Assembly (NCBI RefSeq): GCF_046600715.1
Contig: NZ_JBJMAV010000001.1
Coordinates: 310,001-374,000 of the forward strand
Direction: 5' to 3'
Source of the DNA: Lysobacter_C viscosus
GTDB lineage: Bacteria; Pseudomonadota; Gammaproteobacteria; Xanthomonadales; Xanthomonadaceae
Length of the DNA: 64,000 bases
Every line of letters starts with the position of its first letter. Positions within the stretch are counted from its first letter, which is position 1. The position numbers and the translations under genes are program-made. The notes beneath the pieces were generated by a model that was not told the origin of the DNA, did not search any database, and saw only the letters and a list, made by a program, of their open reading frames with translations. Below are positions 17,108 through 24,360 of the stretch, in pieces.

Positions 17108-17920
17108 ATGAACAAGAACATGCTCGCAGTCGCATTGGCGTCGGTGCTGGTCGGCGGCGTTGCCGTCGCCGCGTACAACAGTTTCACCGACGGTGGAGAT
17201 GACCGCCCGGACGGTGTTGCCACCGCGGCGGAGTTGGGAGCCCTGGGCCTGGATGCCGGCATGGACCTGCCGGCCGGGGAGGCGATGGACGACATCGAGT
17301 ATGCCGACGTGGTCAATGTCAAGCCGGTCAGCGAGAAGCAGGCGCTCTATGCGACCGTCATCGGCACCGATCCCATCAGCGAAACCAGTACCGTGTCCAG
17401 CCCCCGCGAGGTGTGTGAGGACGTGGTGGTGCAGGAACGGCTGCCCGAGCGCGATGGCAATGTCGGTGGCACCGTGGCCGGCGCGCTGATCGGTGGACTG
17501 GTCGGCAACCAGGTGGGTGGGGGCAACGGCAAGAAGCTGGCCACGGTCGCGGGTGCGGTGGGCGGCGGGTACGTCGGCAACCGCGTGGACCGCAACCACG
17601 TGGGTGGGCGTGTGGTCGAGCGCGTCGACCGCCAGTGCCGGACCGTGTCCGATACGTCGAAATCCTCGAAGGTGGTGGGCTACAACGTGACCTACCGCAA
17701 CCCCGACGGCACCACGGGCACCATGCGCACCGGCAGCAAGCCGGGCAGCCGGATCTCCCTCGGTAGCGAGGACGAGGTCGTGGGCTACGACGTGACCTAC
17801 CGCTACGAAGGCCAGCAACAGACCATCCGGATGGACGACCAGCCGGGCGAGCGCCTGCCGGTGATCGACGGGCAGGTCGTCACCCGGACTGCGCTGGTGA
17901 GCGAGAACGACCGCGGCTGA
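17108..17920 (+). CDS. glycine zipper 2TM-domain envelope protein with tandem C-terminal repeat
   Basis: A 270-residue exported protein. An N-terminal hydrophobic segment (MLAVALASVLVGGVAVAA) acts as signal or anchor. The centre is a glycine-zipper hairpin (GGTVAGALIGGLVGNQVG and TVAGAVGGGYVGNRV), which usually inserts in the outer membrane. The last 90 residues hold two imperfect copies of one unit: KVVGYNVTYRNPDGTTGTM and EVVGYDVTYRYEGQQQTI, each followed by a Pro-Gly-(Ser/Glu)-Arg turn. GGAGG lies six bases upstream of the ATG. Related xanthomonad proteins are annotated only as glycine-zipper proteins; function is unknown. A strong terminator follows. Confidence 0.88.
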   Translation: MNKNMLAVALASVLVGGVAVAAYNSFTDGGDDRPDGVATAAELGALGLDAGMDLPAGEAMDDIEYADVVNVKPVSEKQALYATVIGTDPISETSTVSSPREVCEDVVVQERLPERDGNVGGTVAGALIGGLVGNQVGGGNGKKLATVAGAVGGGYVGNRVDRNHVGGRVVERVDRQCRTVSDTSKSSKVVGYNVTYRNPDGTTGTMRTGSKPGSRISLGSEDEVVGYDVTYRYEGQQQTIRMDDQPGERLPVIDGQVVTRTALVSENDRG

Positions 17921-17939
17921 GCGCGCATGGCCGGGTGGG

Positions 17940-17969
17940 GCAAAGGGGCCGGGTTTCCGGCCCCTTTGC
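17940..17969 (+). terminator. strong hairpin terminator after the glycine-zipper gene
   Basis: A perfect 13-bp stem (GCAAAGGGGCCGG paired with CCGGCCCCTTTGC) with a four-base loop GTTT lies 20 bp after the stop codon. The arm itself provides the T-rich end. Confidence 0.8.
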
Positions 17970-18027
17970 ATGTGTGGGCTCCCGCTTTCGAGGCGTTCCC
18001 GGGGTGCCGTGGCCGCGGGCGCCCCGA

Positions 18028-18033
18028 TACAAT
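18028..18033 (+). promoter_or_regulatory. candidate -10 box for gcdH
   Basis: TACAAT lies 28 bp before the gcdH start codon, giving a transcript start about 20 bases upstream of the ATG. The -35 region is poor, so this is tentative. Confidence 0.4.
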
Positions 18034-18061
18034 GGCGATCTTTGACCGCCCGAGTCCCCCC

Positions 18062-19225
18062 ATGGCCCTGCACCCCTACGACCTCTACGACGTCCGCTCC
18101 CTGCTCAGTGAAGAGGAGTGCGCCGTCCAGGACACCGTCGCCCGGTTCACCGATGAGCGCGTGCTGCCGATAATCGGAGACGCCTTCGACGAGGGCCGAT
18201 TCCCCAAGGAACTGGTCGGCGAAATCGCCGAGCTTGGCCTGCTGGGCTCGACCCTGCCGGAGGAGTACGGCGGTGGCGGGCTCAATTCGGTCTCCTACGG
18301 CCTGATCTGCCAGGAGCTGGAGCGCGGCGACAGCGGCATCCGCAGTTTCGTCTCGGTGCAGTCCTCGCTGTGCATGTACCCGATCTTCGCCTACGGCACC
18401 GACGAGCAGAAGAAGCGGTGGTTGCCCGACATGGCAGCGGGCAAGGTGATCGGCTGCTTCGGGCTGACCGAGCCGCATGGCGGCTCCGACCCGGCCAACA
18501 TGAAGACCGTCGCCAGGAAGGATGGTGGCGACTGGGTGATCAACGGCGCCAAGATGTGGATCACCAACGGCAACCTGGCCGACATCGCCATCGTATGGGC
18601 GCAGACCGACGACGGCATCCAGGGCTTCATCGTGGAGAAGGGCACGCCGGGTTTCGCCGCCCAGGAGATCAAGCACAAGATGAGCCTGCGGGCTTCGGTG
18701 ACCAGCTCGCTGTTCTTCGACAACGTGCGCGTCCCCGACTCCAGCCGCCTGCCCAACGTCAAGGGCCTCAAGGGTCCGCTCGGCTGCCTGACCCAGGCCC
18801 GGTACGGCATCACGTGGGGGCCGATCGGCGCGGCCGTCGCCTGCCTGGATGAAGCCCTGAACTACAGCAAGGAGCGCATCCTGTTCGACCGTCCGCTCGC
18901 GGCCAACCAGGCCGTACAGCTGCGCCTGGCCGACATGGCGCGCCGCATCACCAGCGCACAATTGCTGTCGCTGCAGCTGGGGCGGTTGAAGGATGCCGGC
19001 AAGATGGCTCCGACCCAGGTCTCGCTTGCCAAGTGGAACAACTGCCGCATGGCCATCGACATCGCCCGCGACTGCCGCGACCTGCTCGGCGGCGCCGGCA
19101 TCACTACCGAACACGCAGCCATTCGCCACGCGCTCAACCTGGAGTCTGTGATTACCTACGAGGGCACCGAGACCGTGCACCAGCTGGTGGTCGGCCGTGA
19201 GCTGACCGGCATCAACGCGTTCTGA
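18062..19225 (+). CDS. gcdH: glutaryl-CoA dehydrogenase-like acyl-CoA dehydrogenase
   Basis: FAD-dependent dehydrogenase of 387 residues, the last steps of lysine/tryptophan degradation (glutaryl-CoA to crotonyl-CoA). Signatures in order: CFGLTEPHGGSDPANM (FAD/substrate loop), WITNGNLADIAIVWAQ, TQARYGITWGPIGAA and RDLLGGAGITTEHAAIRH. It ends with YEGTETVHQLVVGRELTG, where Glu367 occupies the catalytic base position of GcdH. The RYGI-W-P-GAA segment is typical of glutaryl-CoA rather than short-chain dehydrogenases. An in-frame upstream ATG would add about ten residues. A GNAT gene follows after 2 bp. Substrate assignment is by family resemblance. Confidence 0.88.
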   Translation: MALHPYDLYDVRSLLSEEECAVQDTVARFTDERVLPIIGDAFDEGRFPKELVGEIAELGLLGSTLPEEYGGGGLNSVSYGLICQELERGDSGIRSFVSVQSSLCMYPIFAYGTDEQKKRWLPDMAAGKVIGCFGLTEPHGGSDPANMKTVARKDGGDWVINGAKMWITNGNLADIAIVWAQTDDGIQGFIVEKGTPGFAAQEIKHKMSLRASVTSSLFFDNVRVPDSSRLPNVKGLKGPLGCLTQARYGITWGPIGAAVACLDEALNYSKERILFDRPLAANQAVQLRLADMARRITSAQLLSLQLGRLKDAGKMAPTQVSLAKWNNCRMAIDIARDCRDLLGGAGITTEHAAIRHALNLESVITYEGTETVHQLVVGRELTGINAF

Positions 19226-19227
19226 CC

Positions 19228-19836
19228 GTGGCCACGGGCGGCGGTCCGATCGACCCGGTGCCTTTTGAAGGCAGGGTGCCCGATGGTTTGGCGGCGACCC
19301 GGCTGGAAACCGAGCGACTGGTGCTGCGTGTGCCGCGCATCGAGGACTTCGAGCGTTACGCGGACATGTTCGCCCGCGAGGAGCTGCGCTCCATCGGCGG
19401 TCCGCTGGTGAGGGGCGAGGCGTGGCGCCGGTTCCTGCAGATGCCGGGCGCTTGGATGCTGCAGGGTTTTGCGATGTTCTCGCTGGTCGAAAAAGACACC
19501 GGCCGGTGGATCGGCCTCGCGGGCCCCTGGCATCCCGACGGTTGGCCCGGTACCGAAGTGGGCTATTCGCTGCACCCGGACGCGTGGGGCATGGGCTACG
19601 CCACCGAAGCCTGCGAGGCGGCGATGGATTTCGCCTTCGACCAGTTGGGCTGGGATGAAGTCGTCCACACCATTGCCCGCGACAACGCCGGCTCGCAGTC
19701 GGTGGCTCGAAGGTTGGGTGCCCGTAACAGGGGTCCGGTCACGCTGCCGCCGCCGCTGGATGCCATCGAGGCCGACCTGTGGGGCCAATCCCGCGCCGAA
19801 TGGCGCTCGCGTCGCGTTCGTCACACGGTTGCCTGA
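19228..19836 (+). CDS. GNAT family N-acetyltransferase (RimJ/RimL type)
   Basis: A 202-residue acetyltransferase. LETERLVLRVPRIEDFERY is the typical RimJ-like start, EVGYSLHPDAWGMGYATEA carries the acetyl-CoA-binding Q/RxxGxG/A-like loop (here WGMGYA), and HTIARDNAGSQSVARRLG is the conserved C-terminal N-xxS-xx-xxLG motif. It starts with GTG two bases after the gcdH stop, so it is almost certainly co-transcribed. The acceptor substrate is unknown; ribosomal proteins or small amines are possible for this subfamily. Confidence 0.85.
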   Translation: MATGGGPIDPVPFEGRVPDGLAATRLETERLVLRVPRIEDFERYADMFAREELRSIGGPLVRGEAWRRFLQMPGAWMLQGFAMFSLVEKDTGRWIGLAGPWHPDGWPGTEVGYSLHPDAWGMGYATEACEAAMDFAFDQLGWDEVVHTIARDNAGSQSVARRLGARNRGPVTLPPPLDAIEADLWGQSRAEWRSRRVRHTVA

Positions 19837-19889
19837 CCTCACCCCTTCATCCGTCGACCCCGTGGCCAGGCCACGGGGCGGAGACCTGC

Positions 19890-22175
19890 ATGACCGCGTC
19901 GATTCCCAACCCCGTCCCGGCCCGCATGCGCGGCCTCAACCGCGCCGAGATCTGCGACGTCAACTTCACCGAGTTCGTTCGCGGCTGGAACGGCCACCGC
20001 GACGTGGCCCCGGCACCGCACGAAGCGGTGCTCGACGGCAGCGCGCTGGACGCCGCGGGCTTCCGGGAGCTGTTCGAATCCCAGTTGATCAGTCGCCACC
20101 TGGACCTGATGGCCCGCGTGCTGCGCGTGCAGAACAAGGTCTTCTACACGATCGGTTCCAGCGGGCACGAGGGCAACGCGATGGTCGCCCGGCTGACGCG
20201 CCACACGGACCCCGCGTTCCTGCACTACCGCAGCGGCGGGTTCATGGCCGAGCGCTTCCGCAAGTTGCCGGGCATGGACCCGATCATGGATTCGGCGCTG
20301 AGTTTTGCCGCCAGCTCCGACGATCCCGCCAGCGGCGGTCGCCACAAGGTCTGGGGCAGCAAGTCGCTGTGGGTACTCCCGCAGACCTCGACCATCGCCT
20401 CCCACCTGCCCAAGGCGCTGGGCACGGCAATGGCGATCGAAACCGCACGCCGCCTCGGCCACCCGTTGCCGATCCCGGGCGACAGCATCGCCATCTGCTC
20501 GTTCGGCGATGCCTCCAGCAACCATGCCACCGCGCAAACCGCCTTCAATGCCGCGGCCTGGTCGGCCTACCAGAAGCTGCCCGCGCCGGTGCTGTTCGTG
20601 TGCGAGGACAACGGCATCGGCATCTCGGTGAAGACGCCCAGCGGTTGGATCGCCCGCAACTTCGCCAACCGGCAGGACCTCGACTACTTCCATGCCGATG
20701 GCCTGGACCTGGCGAGTGGATACGGCGACGTGCAGCGCGCGGTCGAGCATTGCCGGCGCACGCGACGGCCGACGTTCCTGCACCTGCGTACCACCCGGAT
20801 CATGGGCCACGCCGGCACCGATTTCGAAATCGAGTGGCGCTCCGTCGAGGAGCTGTGCGCGGTCGAGGCCACCGATCCATTGTTGCGTTCGGCGGCCATC
20901 GCGATGGAATCGGGCCTGATGTCGGCCGACGAAGTGCTGGCGCTGTACGAGGCCACGCGCGAGCGCTGCTTTGCCGCGGCGGGCGAGGCGGACAGGCGCC
21001 CGAAGATCGAAACGCTGGAGCACGTGATCGCGCCGCTCGCGCCCTACACCCCGCAAGCGGTCATGGCCGAGGCCACGCGGGTGGACTACGCAGGCCGGCG
21101 CGTGGAGGCGTTCGGGTCCGAAGCCAGGCTGCCCGAGGGCCAGCCGCCGAGGCACATGGCCATCCAGATCAACAACGCGCTGCATGACCTGTTCGCCAAG
21201 TACCCGGAAACCCTGCTCTTCGGCGAGGACGTGGCGCAGAAAGGCGGCGTGTACACCGTCACCAAGGGCCTGCAGAAGGCATTCGGGCGCCGCCGCGTGT
21301 TCAACACGCTGCTGGACGAGACGATGATCCTTGGAATGGCGCAGGGCTTCGCCAACCTGGGCCTGCTGCCTATTCCGGAAATCCAGTACCTGGCCTACTT
21401 CCACAACGCCTGCGACCAGATCCGCGGCGAGGCGGCCAGCCTGCAGTTCTTCAGCAACAACCAGTTCGCCAACCCGATGGTGGTGCGCATCGCGGGGCTG
21501 GGTTACCAGCGGGGCTTCGGCGGGCATTTCCACAACGACAACTCGATTACCGCACTGCGCGACATCCCAGGCCTGGTCGTGGGTTGCCCCTCGCGGGGCG
21601 ACGACGCGGCGACGATGCTTCGCACCCTGACCGCGCTGGCCAAGGTCGACGGCCGGGTCAGTGTGTTCCTCGAGCCGATTGCGTTGTACATGACCAAGGA
21701 CCTGTACGAACCGGGCGATGGGCGGTGGTTGACGGCGTACCCGGCGCCCGAGGAGGCGATGACGCTGGGCGAGGGCCGGGTCTACCTGCCGGATAGCGGA
21801 GGTGAGGGCAGTGACCTGGTCATCTTCACCTACGGCAATGGCGTGCCCATGAGCCTGCGCGCCGCCCGCGAGATCGAGGCCAGGCACGGCTGGAAGGCGA
21901 GGGTGGTGGACCTGCGCTGGCTGGTGCCGCTCAACGCCGCGTACATCGTCGAGCAGGCGAAGTCCGCCAAGCGCATCCTCATCGTCGACGAAGGCCGCCA
22001 CAGCGCAGGCGTGGGCGAGGGCGTCATCACCGCGATCGCGGAAGGGGGCCATGGCGCACGCCCCTTCCAGCGCGTGGTGGGTGTCGACACCTATACCCCG
22101 CTGGCCGGTGCGGCATTCCTGGTGATCCCGGGCGAGCAGGACATCGTGGCGGCGGCGGACCGTCTCGCGGGCTGA
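19890..22175 (+). CDS. fused alpha/beta E1-type 2-oxo acid dehydrogenase (thiamine diphosphate enzyme)
   Basis: A 761-residue protein joining an E1-alpha-like domain (~60-380) to an E1-beta-like domain (~425-761). The alpha part shows FYTIGSSGHEGNAMVARL and LPQTSTIASHLPKALGTAMA. The beta part shows LFGEDVAQKGGVYTVTKGL, VFNTLLDETMILGMAQG, RGFGGHFHNDNS and DLRWLVPLNA. The thiamine site is unusual: instead of GDG/GEG-x-SEGD it reads FGDASSNHATAQTAFN (206-220) with Asp240-Asn241. No E2 or E3 gene is adjacent. Branched-chain or pyruvate dehydrogenase activity is therefore unproven; an orphan E1 family is a fair alternative. GGAG lies seven bases before the ATG. Confidence 0.85.
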   Translation: MTASIPNPVPARMRGLNRAEICDVNFTEFVRGWNGHRDVAPAPHEAVLDGSALDAAGFRELFESQLISRHLDLMARVLRVQNKVFYTIGSSGHEGNAMVARLTRHTDPAFLHYRSGGFMAERFRKLPGMDPIMDSALSFAASSDDPASGGRHKVWGSKSLWVLPQTSTIASHLPKALGTAMAIETARRLGHPLPIPGDSIAICSFGDASSNHATAQTAFNAAAWSAYQKLPAPVLFVCEDNGIGISVKTPSGWIARNFANRQDLDYFHADGLDLASGYGDVQRAVEHCRRTRRPTFLHLRTTRIMGHAGTDFEIEWRSVEELCAVEATDPLLRSAAIAMESGLMSADEVLALYEATRERCFAAAGEADRRPKIETLEHVIAPLAPYTPQAVMAEATRVDYAGRRVEAFGSEARLPEGQPPRHMAIQINNALHDLFAKYPETLLFGEDVAQKGGVYTVTKGLQKAFGRRRVFNTLLDETMILGMAQGFANLGLLPIPEIQYLAYFHNACDQIRGEAASLQFFSNNQFANPMVVRIAGLGYQRGFGGHFHNDNSITALRDIPGLVVGCPSRGDDAATMLRTLTALAKVDGRVSVFLEPIALYMTKDLYEPGDGRWLTAYPAPEEAMTLGEGRVYLPDSGGEGSDLVIFTYGNGVPMSLRAAREIEARHGWKARVVDLRWLVPLNAAYIVEQAKSAKRILIVDEGRHSAGVGEGVITAIAEGGHGARPFQRVVGVDTYTPLAGAAFLVIPGEQDIVAAADRLAG

Positions 22176-22211
22176 GGCTGCAGGTCCGGCAGCGGCCACA
22201 TCGCTGACCCT

Positions 22212-22363
22212 GTAGGAGCGACTTCAGCCGCGATCGGCGCCCGCCGGTTGCAGCTTTCAGAAGTGGCTAACGGGTGCGTGGCCAGGTGCCGCAGGGGTGC
22301 CGCCCCCATGCCGTTCCTACACGGCGCGGGTCGTTGCGTGATCGCGCCTGAAGCCGCTCCTAC
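22212..22363. repeat. REP-like inverted repeat pair
   Basis: Two 23-bp arms, 22212-22234 and 22341-22363, are inverted copies of one another with 21 matching positions. Both carry the GTAGGAGCG head, a CTTCA centre and a CGCGAT tail. About 106 bp separate them and contain a degraded third head (CCGTTCCTAC near 22312). The right arm runs into the last codons of the minus-strand ygfZ gene. The unit is the same as in the 10581 cluster. Confidence 0.78.
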
Positions 22364-23253
22364 GAGGACCGGTCATGGCGGCGGGCAAGTCCGTCCAGGA
22401 GGTCGCCCTCGCGAACGGGCGTGCCGCCTGCGTCAAGACCGGTCGCAGGCCGCTCCAAGGGCAGAACCGCCAGAGCGACAGCACCCGCGGGCGGCATGGC
22501 GCAGCTGGACACGACCGTGCCCAAGGGCGTGGCGCCGGATCGCACGTCCGCCCCCACCTCCACCGGCGCATCTGCCTCCAGCAGCGCCAGGCCGCGTTTC
22601 ACCTTCCCCAGGAAATGCGTCCGCGCCACGATCTCCTGTCCCGGGTAACACCCCTTCTTCACGCTGAAGGCCCGCAGGCGCTGGAGCGACAGCTGCTGGG
22701 GCGTCCAGTGCCCGGCCTGCGAGGGCGGCAGGCGCGGCAGGCCATGGCGCAGGTCCTGCTCCACCCAGCGCCTGTTGGACGCGGCATGCGGTTCGCCGCA
22801 GTCCGCCGGTCCAAGCCGAAGCGTGCGCGCACCGCCATCGCCGCCCATGTCGAGTTCGACAACCTCACCGTCTGCCGTCGACGCTCTGCCTGCGGTTGCG
22901 CTGGCAGGTGCTGCGAAGCGCCCGACAGCCGCGACATCCTCCAATACGTCGATCCGGACCTTGCTGCGAAAGAGGAAGCGCGAGAGCGCGGAACAGACCG
23001 TTGCGGGATCGGCGTCGGGCATCACGGCCCACAGGGTCTGGTCGTCGCGGCGGAGCAGGGCGAACAGCGCAACCACGCGCCCTTTTGGCGTCAACCAGCC
23101 GTTCCACTGCCAGTCCAGCACGTCCAGCGCCGCCACGTCGTTCATGAACTGGGCCTGGGCGAACGCCGTCGCATCCGGCCCGGATAGTGCCAACACGGCG
23201 TGGCCGTCGAGCCGGAAATCGCGTGGTTCCGGGGTTTGCGGGTTGTCAGGCAT
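22360..23253 (-). CDS. ygfZ: folate-binding YgfZ/GcvT-like iron-sulfur maintenance protein
   Basis: Tetrahydrofolate-dependent protein (YgfZ, mitochondrial IBA57 relative) that helps assemble or repair Fe-S clusters of certain enzymes. The 297 residues include the early FAQAQFMNDVAAL segment, GWLTPKGRVVALFALLRR and the diagnostic FSVKKGCYPGQEIVARTHF with the invariant Cys of the KGCYxGQE motif. It is divergent from the sdh cluster with a start-to-start gap of 29 bp. Succinate dehydrogenase is a known client of this family in other organisms. The C-terminal end overlaps a REP-like arm. Confidence 0.92.
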   Translation of the reverse strand: MPDNPQTPEPRDFRLDGHAVLALSGPDATAFAQAQFMNDVAALDVLDWQWNGWLTPKGRVVALFALLRRDDQTLWAVMPDADPATVCSALSRFLFRSKVRIDVLEDVAAVGRFAAPASATAGRASTADGEVVELDMGGDGGARTLRLGPADCGEPHAASNRRWVEQDLRHGLPRLPPSQAGHWTPQQLSLQRLRAFSVKKGCYPGQEIVARTHFLGKVKRGLALLEADAPVEVGADVRSGATPLGTVVSSCAMPPAGAVALAVLPLERPATGLDAGGTPVREGDLLDGLARRHDRSS

Positions 23254-23282
23254 GGGGGCGGGAATTAAGCTTCATCGCCCCG

Positions 23283-23489
23283 ATGATAGGCGAATCCCCA
23301 ACTTCGACCGGCCCGGCCGACCCCACCGCGACGCCCGATCCGGCGCCCGGGGACGCCGGTGTCGAGCGCAAAGGGGACCGCCCGACACAGCCGCCCGCCC
23401 AGCCGCCCAGCGAGTGGGGCGGACGCGAAGGGCCCGACCCGGTGCGGTATGGCGACTGGGAGAAGAACGGGCGCTGCATCGACTTCTGA
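23283..23489 (+). CDS. SDHAF4-like succinate dehydrogenase assembly factor (DUF1674)
   Basis: A 68-residue protein with a disordered, Pro/Thr-rich N-terminal half and a conserved C-terminal half GGREGPDPVRYGDWEKNGRC ending in IDF. This is the DUF1674 signature of eukaryotic SDHAF4, which binds flavinylated SdhA before the holoenzyme forms. The position 90 bp upstream of sdhC strongly supports the same job. The start ATG at 23283 is the first Met clear of the divergent ygfZ start. Its small size makes it easy to miss. Confidence 0.85.
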   Translation: MIGESPTSTGPADPTATPDPAPGDAGVERKGDRPTQPPAQPPSEWGGREGPDPVRYGDWEKNGRCIDF

Positions 23490-23578
23490 TGCGGCCCCGG
23501 CCCGGTTCCAGCTCGTAGCAGTTCCGTCCTACCCATCCGCCACGCGGCCCTGCCGCCCAGCCGAGACCGCTGCCACCC

Positions 23579-23974
23579 ATGGCCAGTCGCCCACGTCCCT
23601 TGTCGCCCCACCTGCAGGTCTACCGGTGGCAGATCCAGATGGTGACCTCGATCCTGCACCGCGCCACCGGCGTGATCCTCACCGTCGGCAGCCTGCTGAT
23701 CGTGTGGGCACTGGTCGCGCTGGCCTCGGGTCCCGAAGCGTGGGGTGACTTCACCGGGTTCGCCGGCTCGCCACTGGGCTTCCTGGTCCTGTTCGGTTGG
23801 AGCTGGGCCCTTGCCTTCCACCTGGTCAATGGCATCCGCCACCTCGTCCAGGACGCAGGCGTGGGGTACCGGATCGAGTCGTTCACCACCAGCAGCTGGA
23901 TCTCGGTGGTCGGAAGCCTTGTGTTGACCGCGATCATCTGGCTGGCGGCCATGTTCCTGCGGGGTGAGGCATGA
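23579..23974 (+). CDS. sdhC: succinate dehydrogenase cytochrome b556 subunit
   Basis: One of two membrane anchors of complex II, binding haem b and ubiquinone. The 131-residue chain has three membrane helices. RPLSPHLQVYRWQIQMVTSI and LHRATGVIL give the conserved Ser-x-x-His-Arg quinone and haem region, and FHLVNGIRHLVQDAG carries the conserved His of helix II. The stop overlaps the sdhD start by 4 bp (ATGA). Confidence 0.93.
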   Translation: MASRPRPLSPHLQVYRWQIQMVTSILHRATGVILTVGSLLIVWALVALASGPEAWGDFTGFAGSPLGFLVLFGWSWALAFHLVNGIRHLVQDAGVGYRIESFTTSSWISVVGSLVLTAIIWLAAMFLRGEA

Positions 23975-24357
23975 GCCTGCGCCTGCGCCACCCCATCAAG
24001 ACCGCGCGCGGCCTGGGCTCGGCCAAGGACGGCACGCACCATTGGATCCTGCAGCGCATCACCGCGATCGCGCTGGTTGCCCTGTCGCTCTACCTGGTCG
24101 GCCTGGTGGCGTGGCTGGCCGGTTCGGGCTACGGCGAAGTGCGCGCAGCCGTGGCCCATCCGGCCAACGCGGTGTTGCTGGTCGCCTTCCTGGTCACCTC
24201 GTTCTGGCACGCCAAGCTCGGCATGCAGGTGATCATCGAGGACTACATCCATACCCCCTGGCTTGCCGCCACTGCGCAGCTGCTGGTCATTTTCGTGTGC
24301 GTCCTCGCGGCCATCGCCAGCGTGCTCGCCGTCATCCGCATCGCGCTGGGAGCCTGA
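23971..24357 (+). CDS. sdhD: succinate dehydrogenase hydrophobic membrane anchor subunit
   Basis: Second membrane anchor of complex II, 128 residues with three membrane helices. GSAKDGTHHWILQRITAIAL holds the family Gln-Arg-x-Thr-Ala motif. FWHAKLGMQVIIEDYIH contains the haem-ligand His and the conserved Glu-Asp-Tyr quinone-site segment. It overlaps sdhC by 4 bp and ends 3 bp before sdhA, so translation is coupled. Confidence 0.93.
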   Translation: MSLRLRHPIKTARGLGSAKDGTHHWILQRITAIALVALSLYLVGLVAWLAGSGYGEVRAAVAHPANAVLLVAFLVTSFWHAKLGMQVIIEDYIHTPWLAATAQLLVIFVCVLAAIASVLAVIRIALGA

Positions 24358-24360
24358 TCC

